Source: Anaerolineales bacterium (GTDB taxonomy: Bacteria > Chloroflexota > Anaerolineae > Promineifilales > Promineifilaceae). Taken from it: 7,839 nucleotides of DNA. Positions 6,341 through 7,839 of the stretch are shown one piece after another; the stretch's first letter is position 1; each line of letters starts with the position of its first letter. The position numbers and the translations under genes were made by a program. The stretch covers positions 1-7,839 of the forward strand of contig JAGQGA010000238.1 in NCBI GenBank assembly GCA_020432595.1. The letters are read 5' to 3'. The notes under the pieces are model-generated. The model had not been told where the DNA came from, made no database searches, and was given only the letters and a program-made list of their open reading frames with translations.

Positions 6341-7297
6341 TTAATCAGTTGCTCCTGCTACTTGTTTGGCGGCGATAGATTGCTGCGATGGCCGCGCCAC
6401 CATTTGCGCCCCCACCGACAGGTGATGGGTTTCCAGACGCGGGTTTAATACTTGTTCCAGCCCTTGTCCTAGCAGGGTACAGCCAAGTACCAGCCATACA
6501 ATGCCCAGCCCCGGTGCCACCAGCGCCCACCAGGCTCCGGCGCTCATGGCACCACGGGTGAAGGCAAAGTTGAGCATTTGGCCCCAACTGAGTGAGGTGG
6601 GGTCGGCCAGCCCCAAGAAGCTGAGGGCGCTTTCGCTGAGGATGGCGAGGGAGATGACCAGAACGGTATTGACAACAATCAGCGGCAGCACCAGTGGGAA
6701 GATGTGGTAGCGGATGATGTGCCAGTTGCCGGCACCGATGGCGCGGGCGCGGAGGACAAATTTACGGTTTTTGACGGCGATGGTTTGGGAGCGCACCAGC
6801 CGCGCCGACCCCGTCCAGCCGAGCAGCCCAATGACTAAAATAATGTTGAAGAGGCTGGGTTTGGTGAGGGCGACGAGGAGGACGATGAGGGGAAAATCGG
6901 GGATGACGAGCATGATGTCGGTGAAGCGCATGAGGATGTTTTCAACGCGACCCCCGTAGAAGCCGGAGACAATGCCGACGGTGCCGCCGATGACGATGCT
7001 GATGAAGGAGGCGAAGAAGCCGACGATGAGGGAGACGCGGGAACCAAAGATGAAGTTGGTGAGTACGTCTTTGCCGGCATCGTCGGTGCCGATCCAATGG
7101 TCGGCGCTGGGGCGGGCGTAGATGTCGTCTATGGTGACGCGGACGACTTCTTTTGGGTCGTAGGGGGCGATGTATGGGGCAAAAACGGCCGTTATTAAAG
7201 CCAACAGCAGCATGATGCCCCCAACAAGCCCCATGCGATTGCGCCGGAAGCTGTGCCAGAAACCACGAACGTTAGGAGTGGAAGATTGATTTGCCAT
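6341..7297 (-). CDS. dppC: peptide ABC transporter permease DppC/OppC
   Basis: 318 residues from ATG at 7297-7295, 6 bases after the dppB stop, with TTAGAG as a weak ribosome binding site inside the dppB end. The OppC_N head (GFWHSFRRNRMGLVGGIMLLL) carries the first membrane helix (~24-45). It is followed by the extracytoplasmic HWIGTDDAGKDVLTNFIFGSRVSL stretch typical of DppC (HxLGTDxxGRDxxSR), written here in parts: HWIGTDDAGKD at ~67-77 and NFIFGSRVSL at ~81-90. The permease domain has several helices and the EAA coupling loop RARAIGAGNWHIIRYHIFP, which contacts the ATPases. The conserved SALSFLGLADP-x-x-SWGQML segment follows. A ~30-residue polar tail (after LNPRLE) is longer than in many homologues. 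One AACGGCCGTT lies in helix 1 (ITAVFAP). Confidence 0.93.
   Translation of the reverse strand: MANQSSTPNVRGFWHSFRRNRMGLVGGIMLLLALITAVFAPYIAPYDPKEVVRVTIDDIYARPSADHWIGTDDAGKDVLTNFIFGSRVSLIVGFFASFISIVIGGTVGIVSGFYGGRVENILMRFTDIMLVIPDFPLIVLLVALTKPSLFNIILVIGLLGWTGSARLVRSQTIAVKNRKFVLRARAIGAGNWHIIRYHIFPLVLPLIVVNTVLVISLAILSESALSFLGLADPTSLSWGQMLNFAFTRGAMSAGAWWALVAPGLGIVWLVLGCTLLGQGLEQVLNPRLETHHLSVGAQMVARPSQQSIAAKQVAGATD
7184..7193. repeat. AACGGCCGTT palindrome in dppC
   Basis: Exact copy read on the minus strand as ITAVF within the first membrane helix of DppC, the same Thr-Ala-Val reading as most copies on the plus strand. Confidence 0.7.
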
Positions 7298-7303
7298 TTT
7301 TGG

Positions 7304-7839
7304 TTACTCTAATTGCACTCTGGGATCAAGAACAGAATAAAGCAGGTCAGCGACAAGGTTGGCGAAGATAACGCTGACGGCGATCAGCAGGAAGGCACCT
7401 TGCAGCATGGGATAATCACGCCGGCCGACCGCATCAAAAATCGCACCACCCAGCCCCGGCCAGGAAAAAACGGTCTCAATTTGGATGGCTCCGCTGACGG
7501 TGAAGCCGAGGTTGAGGGCAATGATCGTGACCATGGGGAGCATCGCGTTTTGCAGGGCGTGGTCTTTGAGAATTTGGAAGGTGCTGAGTCCCTTGGCTTT
7601 GGCGGTGAGGATGTAATCTTCGGAGAGAACGTCAAGCAGGGTGGAACGCATGATGAGCATGTATTCGCCGAGAAAAATGATGGTGTAGGTGATGGTGGGC
7701 AGCAGCAGGTGGCTGCCGATGTCGCGCCAACGATCCCACACAGTGGCGAAGTCAACGCCAGGGGTGATGCGCCCGCCAATGGGCAGGCCAAAGTCGCGGC
7801 TGCCGATGAACAGCAGAATGATGCCTAGCCAAAAGGTGG
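7304..7839 (-). CDS. dppB: peptide ABC transporter permease DppB/OppB, 3' part
   Basis: The frame is open to the right edge, so the N-terminal part is missing; 177 residues are visible, beginning FWLGIILLFIG. The BPD_transp_1 permease domain is clear: HLLLPTITYTIIFLGEYMLIMRSTLLDVL, given here in parts as LLLPTITY and MRSTLLDVL, then the EAA loop YILTAKAKGLSTFQILKDHAL and the conserved NAMLPMVTIIALNLGF, VSGAIQIETVFSWPG-LG and LLYSVLDPRVQLE ending. The GTG at 7741 is not a start, since clear DppB sequence precedes it (GLPIGGRITPGVDFATVW). It forms the channel with DppC and is first of the visible operon; a substrate-binding protein gene probably lies beyond the window. Confidence 0.92.
   Translation of the reverse strand, partial: TFWLGIILLFIGSRDFGLPIGGRITPGVDFATVWDRWRDIGSHLLLPTITYTIIFLGEYMLIMRSTLLDVLSEDYILTAKAKGLSTFQILKDHALQNAMLPMVTIIALNLGFTVSGAIQIETVFSWPGLGGAIFDAVGRRDYPMLQGAFLLIAVSVIFANLVADLLYSVLDPRVQLE

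Noticed and set aside
7313..7828. 171-aa plus-strand ORF opposite dppB
   Set aside because: Antisense shadow of a clearly recognisable permease gene.

Overview
The window looks like one contig from a free-living bacterium of moderately high G+C, most likely a Chloroflexota (Anaerolineae-like) genome. That assignment is an inference from protein style and from a palindrome, AACGGCCGTT, scattered through the genes; no rRNA or marker gene is present to prove it. UGA is a normal stop here, ending the agmatinase-family, ABC ATPase, 168-aa and dppD genes.

Layout. (1) 1-1528, plus strand: the 3' end of an agmatinase/arginase-family gene, followed 7 bases later by an ABC importer ATPase of the PotA/FbpC type. 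(2) 1529-2764, plus strand: an AT-rich islet of unrecognised genes. It has a good sigma70-type promoter, a 168-aa protein, a probably frameshifted small gene, a 92-aa protein, and a small frameshifted relative of the 92-aa protein. The palindrome is absent from this islet. (3) 2765-4363, plus strand: an envelope redox cluster made of a lipoprotein c-type cytochrome, a membrane-anchored DsbA-family oxidoreductase and a DsbB-family quinone-linked membrane oxidase. (4) 4332-7839, minus strand: a dipeptide/oligopeptide ABC transporter operon dppB(partial)-dppC-dppD-dppF, with genes touching or overlapping. Its last gene converges on and overlaps dsbB by 32 bases.

The most important point is the DsbA-family gene (3167-3895). 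Its frame is interrupted by a single in-frame TGA exactly where the first cysteine of the CxxC active site should be (FQ-[TGA]-PYC). The frame stays open on both sides and both halves are normal DsbA sequence. A perfect 7-bp hairpin with a GGG loop lies 22 bases after the TGA, where bacterial SECIS elements are found. The best reading is a selenocysteine-containing DsbA (U91-P-Y-C94), encoded directly before its likely partner DsbB. A disabling Cys-to-stop mutation or a base-call error is the alternative.

How the genes work together: DsbA would oxidise exported proteins outside the membrane, and DsbB would re-oxidise DsbA and pass electrons to quinone. The cytochrome c could connect the module to the respiratory chain, but this last step is inference. 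The flanking transporters appear unrelated, one serving peptides or similar solutes and one an unknown anion, cation or polyamine.
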